A stretch of 64,000 nt of DNA from Odoribacter sp. AF15-53. GTDB taxonomy: Bacteria; Bacteroidota; Bacteroidia; Bacteroidales; Marinifilaceae. The stretch is taken from assembly GCF_003479425.1 (NCBI RefSeq), contig NZ_QUHC01000006.1:212743-276742 (forward strand). The letters are read 5' to 3'. Of the stretch, positions 1 through 8,208 are shown piece by piece. The notes beneath the pieces were generated by a model that saw only the letters and a list, made by a program, of their open reading frames with translations, was not told the DNA's origin and made no database searches. How positions within the stretch are numbered: position 1 is the first letter of the stretch; each line of letters starts with the position of its first letter. The translations under genes were made by a program, and so were the position numbers.

Positions 1-1
1 C

Positions 2-1168
2 TGCAACGAGGGCAATCAGGAACGGGTACGCATGGATATGATCTCCGTGATCTCGGCTGAGCGGGTTATTCCGGCTTATGACTTGTTGACCCCACTGGGA
101 TTACCCGACTTAAAAAAAGCGAACGAAATCGGTTTTTCCACATCGCTTTTTGCAAGTCCCAATGACCAGATTTACGTGATGTCAGAGGAAGGTGCTTATT
201 TAATAGATAGAGAAACTTTTAAAACCGACGAGTCTTGGAATATTTATCTGGTGAGTTTCATTATTCCTCCTACAGAAGGAAACATCGTGAAATACACCTC
301 GTTGAATTCCGGTAGTTCTTACGGTCCCCTTGCTTCTTTTTGTGTTTCCAACACGGGGAACGCTTATGCTCAAATATTAGGTATGGCCGGAGCTGCGTTC
401 GAGTACCCGATAAATACTTCCGTACGGGGTGGAACACCAGAATACAAGGTTGCCCCATACATAGGGATTAGCATGGCTCGACCAGGAAACGGGCAGACTG
501 CATTGTTCTATGACACGGATAACCAACGTTTCGTGGGGTGGAAGTACGGGAATAACGTAGATGCCCGGCAGACACTAACCCCGCTACCTGACCCGGAAAA
601 TAAACTATTCAGCTTCCAAACAGGAATGGATTTGATTTACATGGAAAGTACCCGTTATTCCAATGGATTAGTTTATTCCATACTACAGAACGCAAACGGG
701 AAAAGGGTCATTTACGGGATTAACATGTCAGGCAACGGATTCGCACAAGAGTCCAAGTACGAGAATCCAGATGCCCCGGATTTTGATAAAGCGACGGTAT
801 TCGCTTTCCACTCGCAGTACCCCTATTTATTCTACGCCGTGGGAAATAAAGTATACCTACATAATCTGGGAACGAACAAGACATACCTCATGAATAATAT
901 TACCCTGGGAGATCAAGAAGTTGTTACCCTATTGAAATTCAATTTGTATCAACAAAATTCTCTGTCCGATTTGAACAATCAATCCGATGAGTTTATGGCC
1001 CGTCAATACGAATTGATGGTTGGCTCTTACGATTCGAGTATAGACGGGGTGAACGGCGGGAAACTAGGATTCTACCCCGTGGATGGAACCAACAACAGTG
1101 TAAGCAAACGCATTGAATATAGTGGTTTTGCCAAAATAAAAGATGTCGTGTATCGTGAAAGACGGTAA
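2..1168 (+). CDS. PKD-like family surface lipoprotein, C-terminal part (5' truncated by window edge)
   Basis: The reading frame is open from base 2, so the ATG codons near base 32 are internal and the N-terminus with its lipoprotein signal lies outside the window. The visible 388 or so residues resemble the C-terminal half of the Bacteroidota PKD-like lipoproteins that are encoded with SusC/SusD-type outer membrane systems. There are repeated beta-strand blocks of the kind found in surface propeller-like folds (for example the segments around TALFYDTDNQRF and YPYLFYAVGNKVYLHN). The role would be cell-surface binding of a glycan or peptide as part of a TonB-dependent uptake locus lying upstream. 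The family call rests on overall look rather than a catalytic motif. The remnant thioredoxin gene that follows fits the usual gene order of such loci. Confidence 0.6.
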   Translation, partial: CNEGNQERVRMDMISVISAERVIPAYDLLTPLGLPDLKKANEIGFSTSLFASPNDQIYVMSEEGAYLIDRETFKTDESWNIYLVSFIIPPTEGNIVKYTSLNSGSSYGPLASFCVSNTGNAYAQILGMAGAAFEYPINTSVRGGTPEYKVAPYIGISMARPGNGQTALFYDTDNQRFVGWKYGNNVDARQTLTPLPDPENKLFSFQTGMDLIYMESTRYSNGLVYSILQNANGKRVIYGINMSGNGFAQESKYENPDAPDFDKATVFAFHSQYPYLFYAVGNKVYLHNLGTNKTYLMNNITLGDQEVVTLLKFNLYQQNSLSDLNNQSDEFMARQYELMVGSYDSSIDGVNGGKLGFYPVDGTNNSVSKRIEYSGFAKIKDVVYRERR

Positions 1169-1203
1169 ATTATTGACTCTTTTCGGGTAATAACCCGGAA
1201 AGC

Positions 1204-1241
1204 GGGGGGCGCCAGATAAAAAAAACTTTGAGGCTCCCCCC
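1204..1241 (+). terminator. GC-rich hairpin after the lipoprotein gene
   Basis: Six G, a C and GCC are answered 18 bases later by GGC, a T and six C. This gives a stem of 6 plus 3 pairs with one mismatch, 35 bases after the stop codon. No T-run follows directly, so it may stabilise the 3' end or pause transcription rather than terminate it. Confidence 0.35.
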
Positions 1242-1380
1242 AATTTATAAGATACGGATTTAAATCACGAAACTAGAAATCCAGTCCTTTTTTTACTCAG
1301 ATAAAATCATTCCACTTGAAAAATCCATTTCCCTTGTCCCCAGAAAAAGAGAGTTATTCGTTATAGTCATACAGAAATAA

Positions 1381-1485
1381 ATGGGACTATATGTAAATTT
1401 CGAACACATCACTTTCGATAAAGCCCGGGCAACAGATGCCCAAAAGGAACGCTGGGAAAAAGTTATACAAAAAATTCCACAATAA
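1381..1485 (+). pseudogene. Internal-deletion remnant of an exported thioredoxin-family gene
   Basis: A 34-codon frame opens with a block matching the mature N-terminus of the thioredoxin-domain protein at 54664-56697 (VNFEHITFDKA here, VNFEHLTFDEA there). It closes with a block matching that protein's extreme C-terminus (DAQKERWEKV here, DAQKARWNKI there), followed by a stop in the same place. Everything between, including the WCGPC active site, is missing, and the join lies at or next to an 8-bp palindrome GCCCGGGC at 1423-1430. A stop codon directly precedes the ATG and no signal peptide can be read upstream. I read this as the scar of a large in-frame deletion in a second thioredoxin-family gene. 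The position after a PKD-like lipoprotein fits, because exported thioredoxins often close such operons. It is unlikely to make a working protein. Confidence 0.65.
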
Positions 1486-1513
1486 TCTTCCATAAAATCA
1501 ATCACTTTTTCTG

Positions 1514-1576
1514 AAGCTGAACTCTCGTGGCATCTTAAAATCATAAAGATGAGGCTTCGAGTTCAGCTTTTATTTT
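1514..1576 (+). terminator. Long hairpin with T-rich tail before topA
   Basis: AAGCTGAACTC at 1514 pairs perfectly with GAGTTCAGCTT at 1559-1569. A second inner pairing, CATCTT with AAGATG, extends the stem. The sequence then runs into TTTATTTTCC. It ends the unit containing the lipoprotein and the thioredoxin remnant and separates it from topA. Confidence 0.6.
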
Positions 1577-1607
1577 CCGACCGTTTTTCATTTTCAATTG
1601 TTTTACG

Positions 1608-1615
1608 TAAGTTTG
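1608..1615 (+). promoter_or_regulatory. Bacteroidota -7 promoter element for topA
   Basis: TAAGTTTG matches the Bacteroidota -7 consensus TAnnTTTG and lies about 80 bases before the topA start. No clear TTTG-type -33 element is seen at the usual distance. Confidence 0.45.
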
Positions 1616-1696
1616 CACCCTAATTTTAGGACGAACCAGCTTGAAAAAGCGATAATCCGTTTCTGAAAGAAGCGGGAACGTAAAAGAAAATCGTAT

Positions 1697-4093
1697 ATGA
1701 TTGAAAATTTAGTAATTGTCGAGTCTCCGGCTAAAGCCAAGACGATCGAGCGTTTTTTAGGAGAAAATTATGTTGTAAAATCAAGCTTCGGACATATCCG
1801 GGATCTGGAGAAAAAAGACCTGGGGATTGATATCGAACATAATTTTCAACCCAAATATGAAATATCTCCCGACAAAAAAGCTATTGTAAAAGAACTGAAA
1901 CAACTCGCCAAAGAAGCCAAGACGGTATGGCTAGCATCCGATGAGGACCGCGAGGGAGAAGCCATCGCATGGCACCTTTTCGAGGTACTCGGCTTAAAAA
2001 AAGAAAATACCAAACGTATTGTTTTCCACGAGATCACGAAAGACGCAATCTTACACGCGATCAACAACCCGCGGGACATTGATAAAAATCTCGTTGATGC
2101 CCAACAAGCTCGCCGGGTTCTCGACCGTTTAGTGGGATTCGAGGTATCTCCCGTTTTGTGGAAAAAGGTGAAACCTTCTTTATCTGCCGGACGGGTTCAA
2201 TCCGTTGCCGTAAAGCTCATTGTTGAACGGGAAAGAGAAATTAACCATTTCGTTGAACAGAAATACTATAAAGTAACCGGTACATTCGAAACGAAAGATG
2301 CAAACGGAAATGCAGTTCCGCTAAAGGCCGAATTATCCGAACGTTTTTCCACGAAAGAAGAAACGGTTGCTTTCATGGAATACTGTAAAGGAACTACCTT
2401 CACGGTCAGCAATGTCGAGACAAAACCGAGTAGCCGCAAGCCTGCCCCGCCTTTCACGACATCCACGCTACAACAGGAAGCCTCCCGTAAACTGGGATTT
2501 TCTGTTTCACAGACCATGACCGTGGCTCAAAAACTTTACGAACAGGGACACATCACGTACATGAGAACGGACTCCGTGAACTTGTCTCAATTGGCTATTG
2601 GGGCCGCGAAAGCCGTTATCTGTAACACACTGGGAGAAAAGTATTCCAAACCCAGAAATTTCGCTACCAAGACAAAAGGCGCACAGGAAGCCCATGAGGC
2701 CATCCGCCCGACTTACATGGACAAAGAATCCGTCAGTAGCGATAAAAATGAACAACAACTTTACGCGTTGATCCGGAAACGCACCTTGGCCTCTCAAATG
2801 GCCGATGCAGAACTGGAAAAAACGACAATCACGATAGCCATTGCCGGAAAGCAATACACTTTCGAGGCCGTGGGAGAAGTCATCATCTTCGACGGATTTT
2901 TAAAAGTGTACATAGAATCCCAAGATGACGAGAAAGAAGATGACGAAGCGGCATTATTACCTGCTATTCATAAAGGCGATCATTTGCAACGCTCGCTGAT
3001 CCAAGCCCTAGAACAATACACGACGCATCTCCCGCGTTACACGGAGGCCAGTCTCGTGAAAAAAATGGAGGCCTTGGGAATCGGTCGTCCTTCCACTTAC
3101 GCCCCGACAATCACGACGATTCAGAACCGGGGATACATTCTTCGGGAAAGTCGGGATGGTGTAGAACGCGAACTGGACCAGATCGACCTGAAAGGACAAG
3201 ATTTGAAAGTCAAAAAGATCAAACGAATTTTCGGGGCCGAGAAGAAAAAATTATTCCCCTCGGATATCGGAATGGTCGTGACTGACTTCCTTTCCAATTA
3301 CTTCACCAACATCATGGACTACAACTTCACAGCAAATGCCGAGGATGCTCTCGACCATATCGCCGAAGGAGAAGTTGAATGGCAATCCATGATCGGAACT
3401 TTCTATCAACCTTTCCATGCTAACGTGGAAAAAACACTGAAAGAATCCGAACGTAACACCGGAGCCCGCGTGCTTGGAACAGACCCGCAAACCGGAGAAA
3501 ATGTCTCCGTACGTATCGGGCGTTTCGGCCCCATGGCGCAAATCGGGGAAGGCGAGAACGTTCGCTATGCCGGATTACTCAAAGGGCAACTCATGGAAAC
3601 CATCTCCCTGGAGGAAGCCTTGGAGCTCTTCAAATTTCCCCGTCAACTGGGTGAATTCGAAGAGAAACCCGTATCCGTGGGTATTGGTCGTTTCGGTCCA
3701 TACATCAAACACAACCAACTCTTCGTTTCCTTGAAGAAAGGCGTTGATGATCCGGGTACTATCACCCTGGAAACTGCTATCGAGCGTATCAACGAAAAGA
3801 GAGAAATCGAGAAAAACAGAAAAATCAAGGAATTCGATAATGGAGTACAAATCCTTAACGGACGTTTTGGCCCTTACATCACTTTTAACAAAGAGAACTA
3901 CAAGATCCCAAAAGGTCAAGAGGCTGATAAACTGACTTTCGAGGAAACCATGGCCATTATCGCAAAAGGTGGGAGCAGTAAGAAGAAAACGACGAAGAAA
4001 ACTACCAAAAAAACGACAGAGAAGACGGACGAAAAAACGACCGTGAAAACAACAAAAAAAGGAACAAAAAAAGAGACGAAAAAAAAGGAATAG
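1697..4093 (+). CDS. topA: DNA topoisomerase I (type IA)
   Basis: This cytoplasmic enzyme relaxes negative supercoils by cutting and rejoining one DNA strand through a tyrosine. The N-terminal Toprim domain starts with IVESPAKAKTIE and carries the metal-binding acidic cluster SDEDREGE at residues 81-88. The nucleophile tyrosine is in HITYMRTDS, about residue 288. The SAGRVQSVAV motif is near residue 163. Several topoisomerase C-terminal repeat blocks (GRFGPM, GRFGPY) follow from about residue 570. The last 40 residues are a Lys/Thr-rich low-complexity tail that probably adds non-specific DNA binding. The length of 798 residues is normal for Bacteroidota. It is transcribed alone, with a -7 element at 1608. 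Confidence 0.97.
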   Translation: MIENLVIVESPAKAKTIERFLGENYVVKSSFGHIRDLEKKDLGIDIEHNFQPKYEISPDKKAIVKELKQLAKEAKTVWLASDEDREGEAIAWHLFEVLGLKKENTKRIVFHEITKDAILHAINNPRDIDKNLVDAQQARRVLDRLVGFEVSPVLWKKVKPSLSAGRVQSVAVKLIVEREREINHFVEQKYYKVTGTFETKDANGNAVPLKAELSERFSTKEETVAFMEYCKGTTFTVSNVETKPSSRKPAPPFTTSTLQQEASRKLGFSVSQTMTVAQKLYEQGHITYMRTDSVNLSQLAIGAAKAVICNTLGEKYSKPRNFATKTKGAQEAHEAIRPTYMDKESVSSDKNEQQLYALIRKRTLASQMADAELEKTTITIAIAGKQYTFEAVGEVIIFDGFLKVYIESQDDEKEDDEAALLPAIHKGDHLQRSLIQALEQYTTHLPRYTEASLVKKMEALGIGRPSTYAPTITTIQNRGYILRESRDGVERELDQIDLKGQDLKVKKIKRIFGAEKKKLFPSDIGMVVTDFLSNYFTNIMDYNFTANAEDALDHIAEGEVEWQSMIGTFYQPFHANVEKTLKESERNTGARVLGTDPQTGENVSVRIGRFGPMAQIGEGENVRYAGLLKGQLMETISLEEALELFKFPRQLGEFEEKPVSVGIGRFGPYIKHNQLFVSLKKGVDDPGTITLETAIERINEKREIEKNRKIKEFDNGVQILNGRFGPYITFNKENYKIPKGQEADKLTFEETMAIIAKGGSSKKKTTKKTTKKTTEKTDEKTTVKTTKKGTKKETKKKE

Positions 4094-4121
4094 GTCAATA
4101 AATGAAAGGGATTGAAATTTA

Positions 4122-4154
4122 TTTGCATAAAACCAATCCATTTTATATATTCGT
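4122..4154 (+). promoter_or_regulatory. Promoter of the PPIase-like chaperone gene
   Basis: TTTG at 4122-4125 is followed after 21 bases by TATATTCG (4147-4154), one mismatch from TAnnTTTG. The spacing matches Bacteroidota -33/-7 promoters. It lies 52 bases before the start codon at 4207. Confidence 0.5.
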
Positions 4155-4206
4155 ACCCTCGAAAAAATAGATTATTCGTGTGTAGAAACATAAAATTTTA
4201 ATATAA

Positions 4207-6339
4207 ATGGCAACGTTACAAAAAATTAGAAATCGCGGTGGAATACTTGTTAGTATCGTGATTGGATTAGCCCTAGTGGCTTTTATTGTTGGAGATGCTC
4301 TCAGTTCGGGCGCCAGCCTTATTAATCGTTCCAGAAACAAAGTTGGAGAAGTTGGTGGGGAATCTATCAGTATTCAGGAATACCAACAAAAGATAGCGAA
4401 AAACGAAGATTTCATCAAAAGCATGAACGGTCTATCCGCTCTTACGGATGATCAACAACGTATGATCCGGGAAAATACCTGGAACCAGATCGTTTCTGAA
4501 ATCGTGTTGAACAAAGAATACGCGGAACTGGGATTGGATGTAAGTGGAGACGAATTGTACGATTTCTTGTTAGGGAACAACATGAATCCCGCCGTTAGCC
4601 AATTATTCGCAGACCCCAACACGGGACAAGTAGACAAAGATCGGGCTCGCTTGATCATCAAACAATTGATCGAAGCTCCTGCCGGAACCCCGCAAAAGGA
4701 ATACTGGTTAAACATGGAAGAGCAAGTAAACACCGCTCGTAAACAAGAAAAATACAACACGTTGTTGGCAAAAGCATTGTTTGTAACAGATGCCCAGGCA
4801 AAAGAACTTGCCGAGAATGCTGCCACCACAGTTGACATCAGCTTCATCATGAAAAGCTACAACACAGTTAGCGACTCTGCCGTGAAAGTTACCCCGAACG
4901 AAATCAAGGATTACTACAACTCTCACAAATATTTGTTCGAGCAAGAAGAATCTCGACAAATCGCATACGTGAATTTTGATATCACGGCTTCCGCCGAAGA
5001 CATCAAAGAAACTGAAGATTGGGTGAACGATTTAAAGCCCGAATTTGCAGAAGCAAACAACGTGCTTGAATTCGCAAGTCTTTCAACCGAGAAAAGACAT
5101 CAACCCAAATATTACAAAAAGGGAGAATTGGAAAACGAAGCGTTGGATGAGTTCCTGTTCACGGAAAAAAGCAATGACGTATTCGGACCTTATTTGAAAG
5201 ATAACGCATACAATATCGTGCGTGCAGCAGATCGCCGTGTATTACCCGATTCAGTAAGAGCTCGTCACATATTGATTGCAACAGGTAACGTGGCCCCCGC
5301 TCAGGCTCAAAGATTAGCCGACAGCTTGGCCGGTTTGATCCGTAAAGGCGGAGACTTCGATGCTTTGGCAAGACAATATTCTGCTGATCAGAACACGTCT
5401 GTAAACGGAGGTGATTTTGGCTGGTTCACTCAGGAGCAAATGATAAAACCGATCAGTGATTCTGCTTTCTTCTCCAAGAAAAACAACGAGGTGAAGATTG
5501 TAAAAACAGATTACGGATATCACATCCTACAAGTAACCGACAGATCAACCCCGGTAGAAAAAGTTCAGGTAGGTATCATCTCTAAAGAGATCACCCCGTC
5601 ACAACAAACGATCAACACGATCTACAACAACGCCCGCACATTTGCAAACAACATTAATACCGTGGCAGATTTCGAGGCGGCTTTAACAGCCAACAACCAA
5701 ACGAAACGTATTGCCAATTTGGCTAAAAATGCTCACCAGATCCCCGGACTGGACAATGCAAGAGAGATCATCCGCGAGGCTTATCTGGCTGACAAAGCGG
5801 GAAATATCCTGATGACAAAAGAGAAATCTCCGATTTTTGAAGCAGGTGATAAATTCACAGTTGCCGTTTTAACTGGAATTCAAGAAGAAGGTATTGCCCC
5901 ATTAAATTCTGTCTCTGCTGCTATCCGGAACGAACTCATTCGCAAGAAAAAAGGTGAAATCATCGCGAAGGAACTGGAAAGCGCTATCGCCGGAAGTGAA
6001 AGTTTGCTTTCTGTAGCACAAAAAGCAAACGCTCAGGTAATGGATGCAACAGACGTTAGCTTCAGTTCATTCCAGATCCCCGGAGCCGGAATCGAGCCCG
6101 TGTTGAACGCCGAGGTCGTTACGATGAATGAAAACGAAATATCCAAACCCATTATCGGGAACCAAGGTGTTTACGTGGTAGTTGTCAACTCAAAAACAGT
6201 TGATACGGTTACCCCGGAACAAATTGAAATGGCAAAAAGAAGTATCGAACAAAATACCATATACTACAGATTCCGCCAACTCCTTCCCGCTCTCGTGAAA
6301 AAGGCCGGAGTAGTAGATACAAGATATAAATTTTACTAG
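4207..6339 (+). CDS. PpiD/SurA-type peptidyl-prolyl isomerase, membrane-anchored chaperone
   Basis: A short cytoplasmic stretch is followed by one membrane helix (about residues 13-32), and the rest is exported to the periplasm. This is the layout of PpiD-type folding helpers for secreted and outer membrane proteins. A SurA_N-like helical part follows. A parvulin (PpiC) domain runs at about residues 349-450, starting with RARHILI and containing GGDFGWF and GYHILQV. A second, weaker parvulin-like region may lie near the C-terminus (PIIGNQGVYVVVV). The 710 residues fit the Bacteroidota members of the family. It stands alone between topA and the polysaccharide locus, with its own promoter and terminator. 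The exact clients are unknown. Confidence 0.9.
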   Translation: MATLQKIRNRGGILVSIVIGLALVAFIVGDALSSGASLINRSRNKVGEVGGESISIQEYQQKIAKNEDFIKSMNGLSALTDDQQRMIRENTWNQIVSEIVLNKEYAELGLDVSGDELYDFLLGNNMNPAVSQLFADPNTGQVDKDRARLIIKQLIEAPAGTPQKEYWLNMEEQVNTARKQEKYNTLLAKALFVTDAQAKELAENAATTVDISFIMKSYNTVSDSAVKVTPNEIKDYYNSHKYLFEQEESRQIAYVNFDITASAEDIKETEDWVNDLKPEFAEANNVLEFASLSTEKRHQPKYYKKGELENEALDEFLFTEKSNDVFGPYLKDNAYNIVRAADRRVLPDSVRARHILIATGNVAPAQAQRLADSLAGLIRKGGDFDALARQYSADQNTSVNGGDFGWFTQEQMIKPISDSAFFSKKNNEVKIVKTDYGYHILQVTDRSTPVEKVQVGIISKEITPSQQTINTIYNNARTFANNINTVADFEAALTANNQTKRIANLAKNAHQIPGLDNAREIIREAYLADKAGNILMTKEKSPIFEAGDKFTVAVLTGIQEEGIAPLNSVSAAIRNELIRKKKGEIIAKELESAIAGSESLLSVAQKANAQVMDATDVSFSSFQIPGAGIEPVLNAEVVTMNENEISKPIIGNQGVYVVVVNSKTVDTVTPEQIEMAKRSIEQNTIYYRFRQLLPALVKKAGVVDTRYKFY

Positions 6340-6358
6340 TAACCTAAACCACAAACCG

Positions 6359-6390
6359 AAAAAGCCGTCCTCCATAGGGCGGCTTTTTTT
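6359..6390 (+). terminator. Rho-independent terminator
   Basis: AAAAGCCGTCC and GGGCGGCTTTT form an 11-pair stem (one G-T pair) around the loop TCCATA and run into a T-tract. It ends the chaperone gene. Confidence 0.9.
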
Positions 6391-6422
6391 AGTACAAACA
6401 GAAATAAAAAACATCATCCATG

Positions 6423-6455
6423 TTTCTCTCAATACTTTAAGAAAAACTATCTTTG
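6423..6455 (+). promoter_or_regulatory. Promoter of the polysaccharide locus
   Basis: TTTC at 6423-6426, then 21 bases, then the perfect -7 element TATCTTTG at 6448-6455. It lies 19 bases before the first gene of the sugar locus. Confidence 0.6.
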
Positions 6456-6474
6456 CCTTTAAAATAATATAAAG

Positions 6475-7053
6475 ATGAAAGACTATTTCGTACATGAAAC
6501 CGCCATCGTAGACGAAGGCGCAACCATAGGAAAAGGAACTAAAATCTGGCATTTCTCTCATATCATGAGCAACTGCCAGATCGGAGAAAACTGTAACATC
6601 GGTCAAAACGTGGTTATATCCCCGGAAGTTATCCTTGGGAATCAAGTCAAAGTACAAAATAATGTATCCGTGTACACGGGAGTCACCTGTGACGACGATG
6701 TCTTTTTAGGCCCCTCCTGCGTGTTCACGAACGTAACCAACCCGCGTAGTGCCGTCAACCGGAAAAGCCAATACGCCCGGACGCATGTCGGTAAAGGAGC
6801 CACGATCGGGGCAAATGCGACCATCGTGTGTGGTCACGACATCGGGGCTTATGCTTTCATCGGGGCCGGGGCCGTGGTAACAAAAACCGTACCCGCATAC
6901 GCCCTGCTGGTTGGGAATCCGGCCAAACAAATCGGTTGGATGAGTGAATTCGGGCACCGCCTTCACTTCGATCAGAACGGTATCGCCGAATGCCCGGAAA
7001 GCAAACAACGTTATCATCTACAAAACGGACTAGTCCAAAAAATAGAAGAATAA
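6475..7053 (+). CDS. wbpD: UDP-2-acetamido-3-amino-2,3-dideoxyglucuronate N-acetyltransferase (WbpD-like)
   Basis: The enzyme acetylates the 3-amino group of UDP-GlcNAc3NA using acetyl-CoA, on the route to UDP-ManNAc3NAcA. The protein is a left-handed beta-helix made of hexapeptide repeats (IGKGTKIWHF, IGENCNIGQN, VGKGATIGANATIV and others over residues 15-155). The C-terminal signature VGNPAKQIGWMSEFG is typical of WbpD/WlbB enzymes. Its 192 residues match the family. It is followed after 17 bases by the WbpE-like aminotransferase and then by the WbpI-like epimerase, which are the successive partners in the same pathway, so the specific call is well supported. It is the first gene of a long co-directional operon. 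Confidence 0.88.
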   Translation: MKDYFVHETAIVDEGATIGKGTKIWHFSHIMSNCQIGENCNIGQNVVISPEVILGNQVKVQNNVSVYTGVTCDDDVFLGPSCVFTNVTNPRSAVNRKSQYARTHVGKGATIGANATIVCGHDIGAYAFIGAGAVVTKTVPAYALLVGNPAKQIGWMSEFGHRLHFDQNGIAECPESKQRYHLQNGLVQKIEE

Positions 7054-7070
7054 ACAATAATTTCACAACC

Positions 7071-8198
7071 ATGAAAATAACAATGGTAGACCTTCACGGG
7101 CAATACGAGCGTATCCGAGAAGAAATAAATAGTGCCATCCAAGAAGTACTTGACACCACGGCCTTCATCAACGGTCCCCAGGTAAAAACTTTCGCCCGGC
7201 ACCTTGCCGAATATAACCAGATTGAACACGTCATCCCTTGTGCCAACGGCACGGATGCCCTACAAATTGCCTTAATGGCCCTAGGATTACAACCCGGAGA
7301 CGAGGTGATCGTTCCCGTTCATACCTACGTGGCCACGGCTGAAGTAATCGCTTTGCTGCATTTAGAACCCGTCTTCGTGGATTGCGTAGCCGATCGCTTC
7401 ACCATTGACGTCACCAAAATAGAAGAAAAAATCACGCCTCGCACGAAAGCCATCGTTCCCGTGCACCTGTACGGTCAATGTGCCGACATGGCCTCTCTCA
7501 TGGAGATCGCCCGCCGCCATAACCTATACGTGGTAGAAGATACCGCCCAGGCCATCGGGGCCACTTACACGTTCCGCAACGGCCACAAGCAAAAAGCAGG
7601 CTGCATTGGAGACATCGGGACCACCTCCTTCTTCCCTTCCAAAAACCTGGGATGCTATGGGGACGGAGGAGCTCTTTTTATCCGGGACAACCAACTGGCA
7701 GAGAGAGCCCACATGATAGCCAACCACGGCCAAGAGATAAAATACCATCACGACATCGTGGGTTGCAACTCCCGCCTGGACACGCTACAAGCAGCCATCT
7801 TGGACGTGAAACTGAAATACTTGGACGAATACACGGCTGCCCGTAATCAAGTTGCCGATCGTTACGACAAGGAGTTGGCTTCCGTCAAAGGAATCATCTT
7901 GCCGCAACGGGCAAACGACAGTACCCACGTGTTCCACCAATACACGATCCGGGTAGAAAACCATCGCCGGGATGAACTGAAAGACTACCTGATGCAACAG
8001 GGAATCCCCAGCATGATCTACTACCCCATCCCGTTGCATTTGCAGAAAGCCTACACAAAAGAAGGACAGGGCAAAGGAACGTTCCCCGTGGCAGAACAAT
8101 TAAGTGAAGAGGTATTATCCCTCCCCATGCACACGGAAATGAAACCGGAAGAACAGGAGTATATCATCGAGAAAATTCACGCTTTTTTTAACCGATAG
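7071..8198 (+). CDS. wbpE: DegT/DnrJ/EryC1-family nucleotide-sugar aminotransferase (WbpE-like)
   Basis: This PLP enzyme moves an amino group from glutamate to the 3-keto group of UDP-2-acetamido-2-deoxy-3-oxo-glucuronate. The PLP lysine is K191 in FFPSKNLGCYGDGG. The cofactor-binding ANGTDALQIAL and VVEDTAQAIGA motifs are present. A longer frame reaches back to 6990 inside wbpD, but the start at 7071 (MKITMVDLHGQY) gives the normal 375-residue family length and N-terminus. Its tight spacing to the WbpD- and WbpI-like genes supports a shared pathway. The 3-position specificity is inferred from these neighbours. Confidence 0.9.
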   Translation: MKITMVDLHGQYERIREEINSAIQEVLDTTAFINGPQVKTFARHLAEYNQIEHVIPCANGTDALQIALMALGLQPGDEVIVPVHTYVATAEVIALLHLEPVFVDCVADRFTIDVTKIEEKITPRTKAIVPVHLYGQCADMASLMEIARRHNLYVVEDTAQAIGATYTFRNGHKQKAGCIGDIGTTSFFPSKNLGCYGDGGALFIRDNQLAERAHMIANHGQEIKYHHDIVGCNSRLDTLQAAILDVKLKYLDEYTAARNQVADRYDKELASVKGIILPQRANDSTHVFHQYTIRVENHRRDELKDYLMQQGIPSMIYYPIPLHLQKAYTKEGQGKGTFPVAEQLSEEVLSLPMHTEMKPEEQEYIIEKIHAFFNR

Positions 8199-8208
8199 AA
8201 TTCAATTT

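Noticed and set aside
1293-1544. 83-codon minus-strand frame before topA
   Set aside because: It lies opposite the thioredoxin remnant and the terminator hairpin and has no family likeness; the plus-strand remnant explains the region better.
3575-4141. 188-codon minus-strand frame opposite the end of topA
   Set aside because: It is the antisense of the Lys/Thr-rich tail, which yields a long Phe-rich frame by composition alone.
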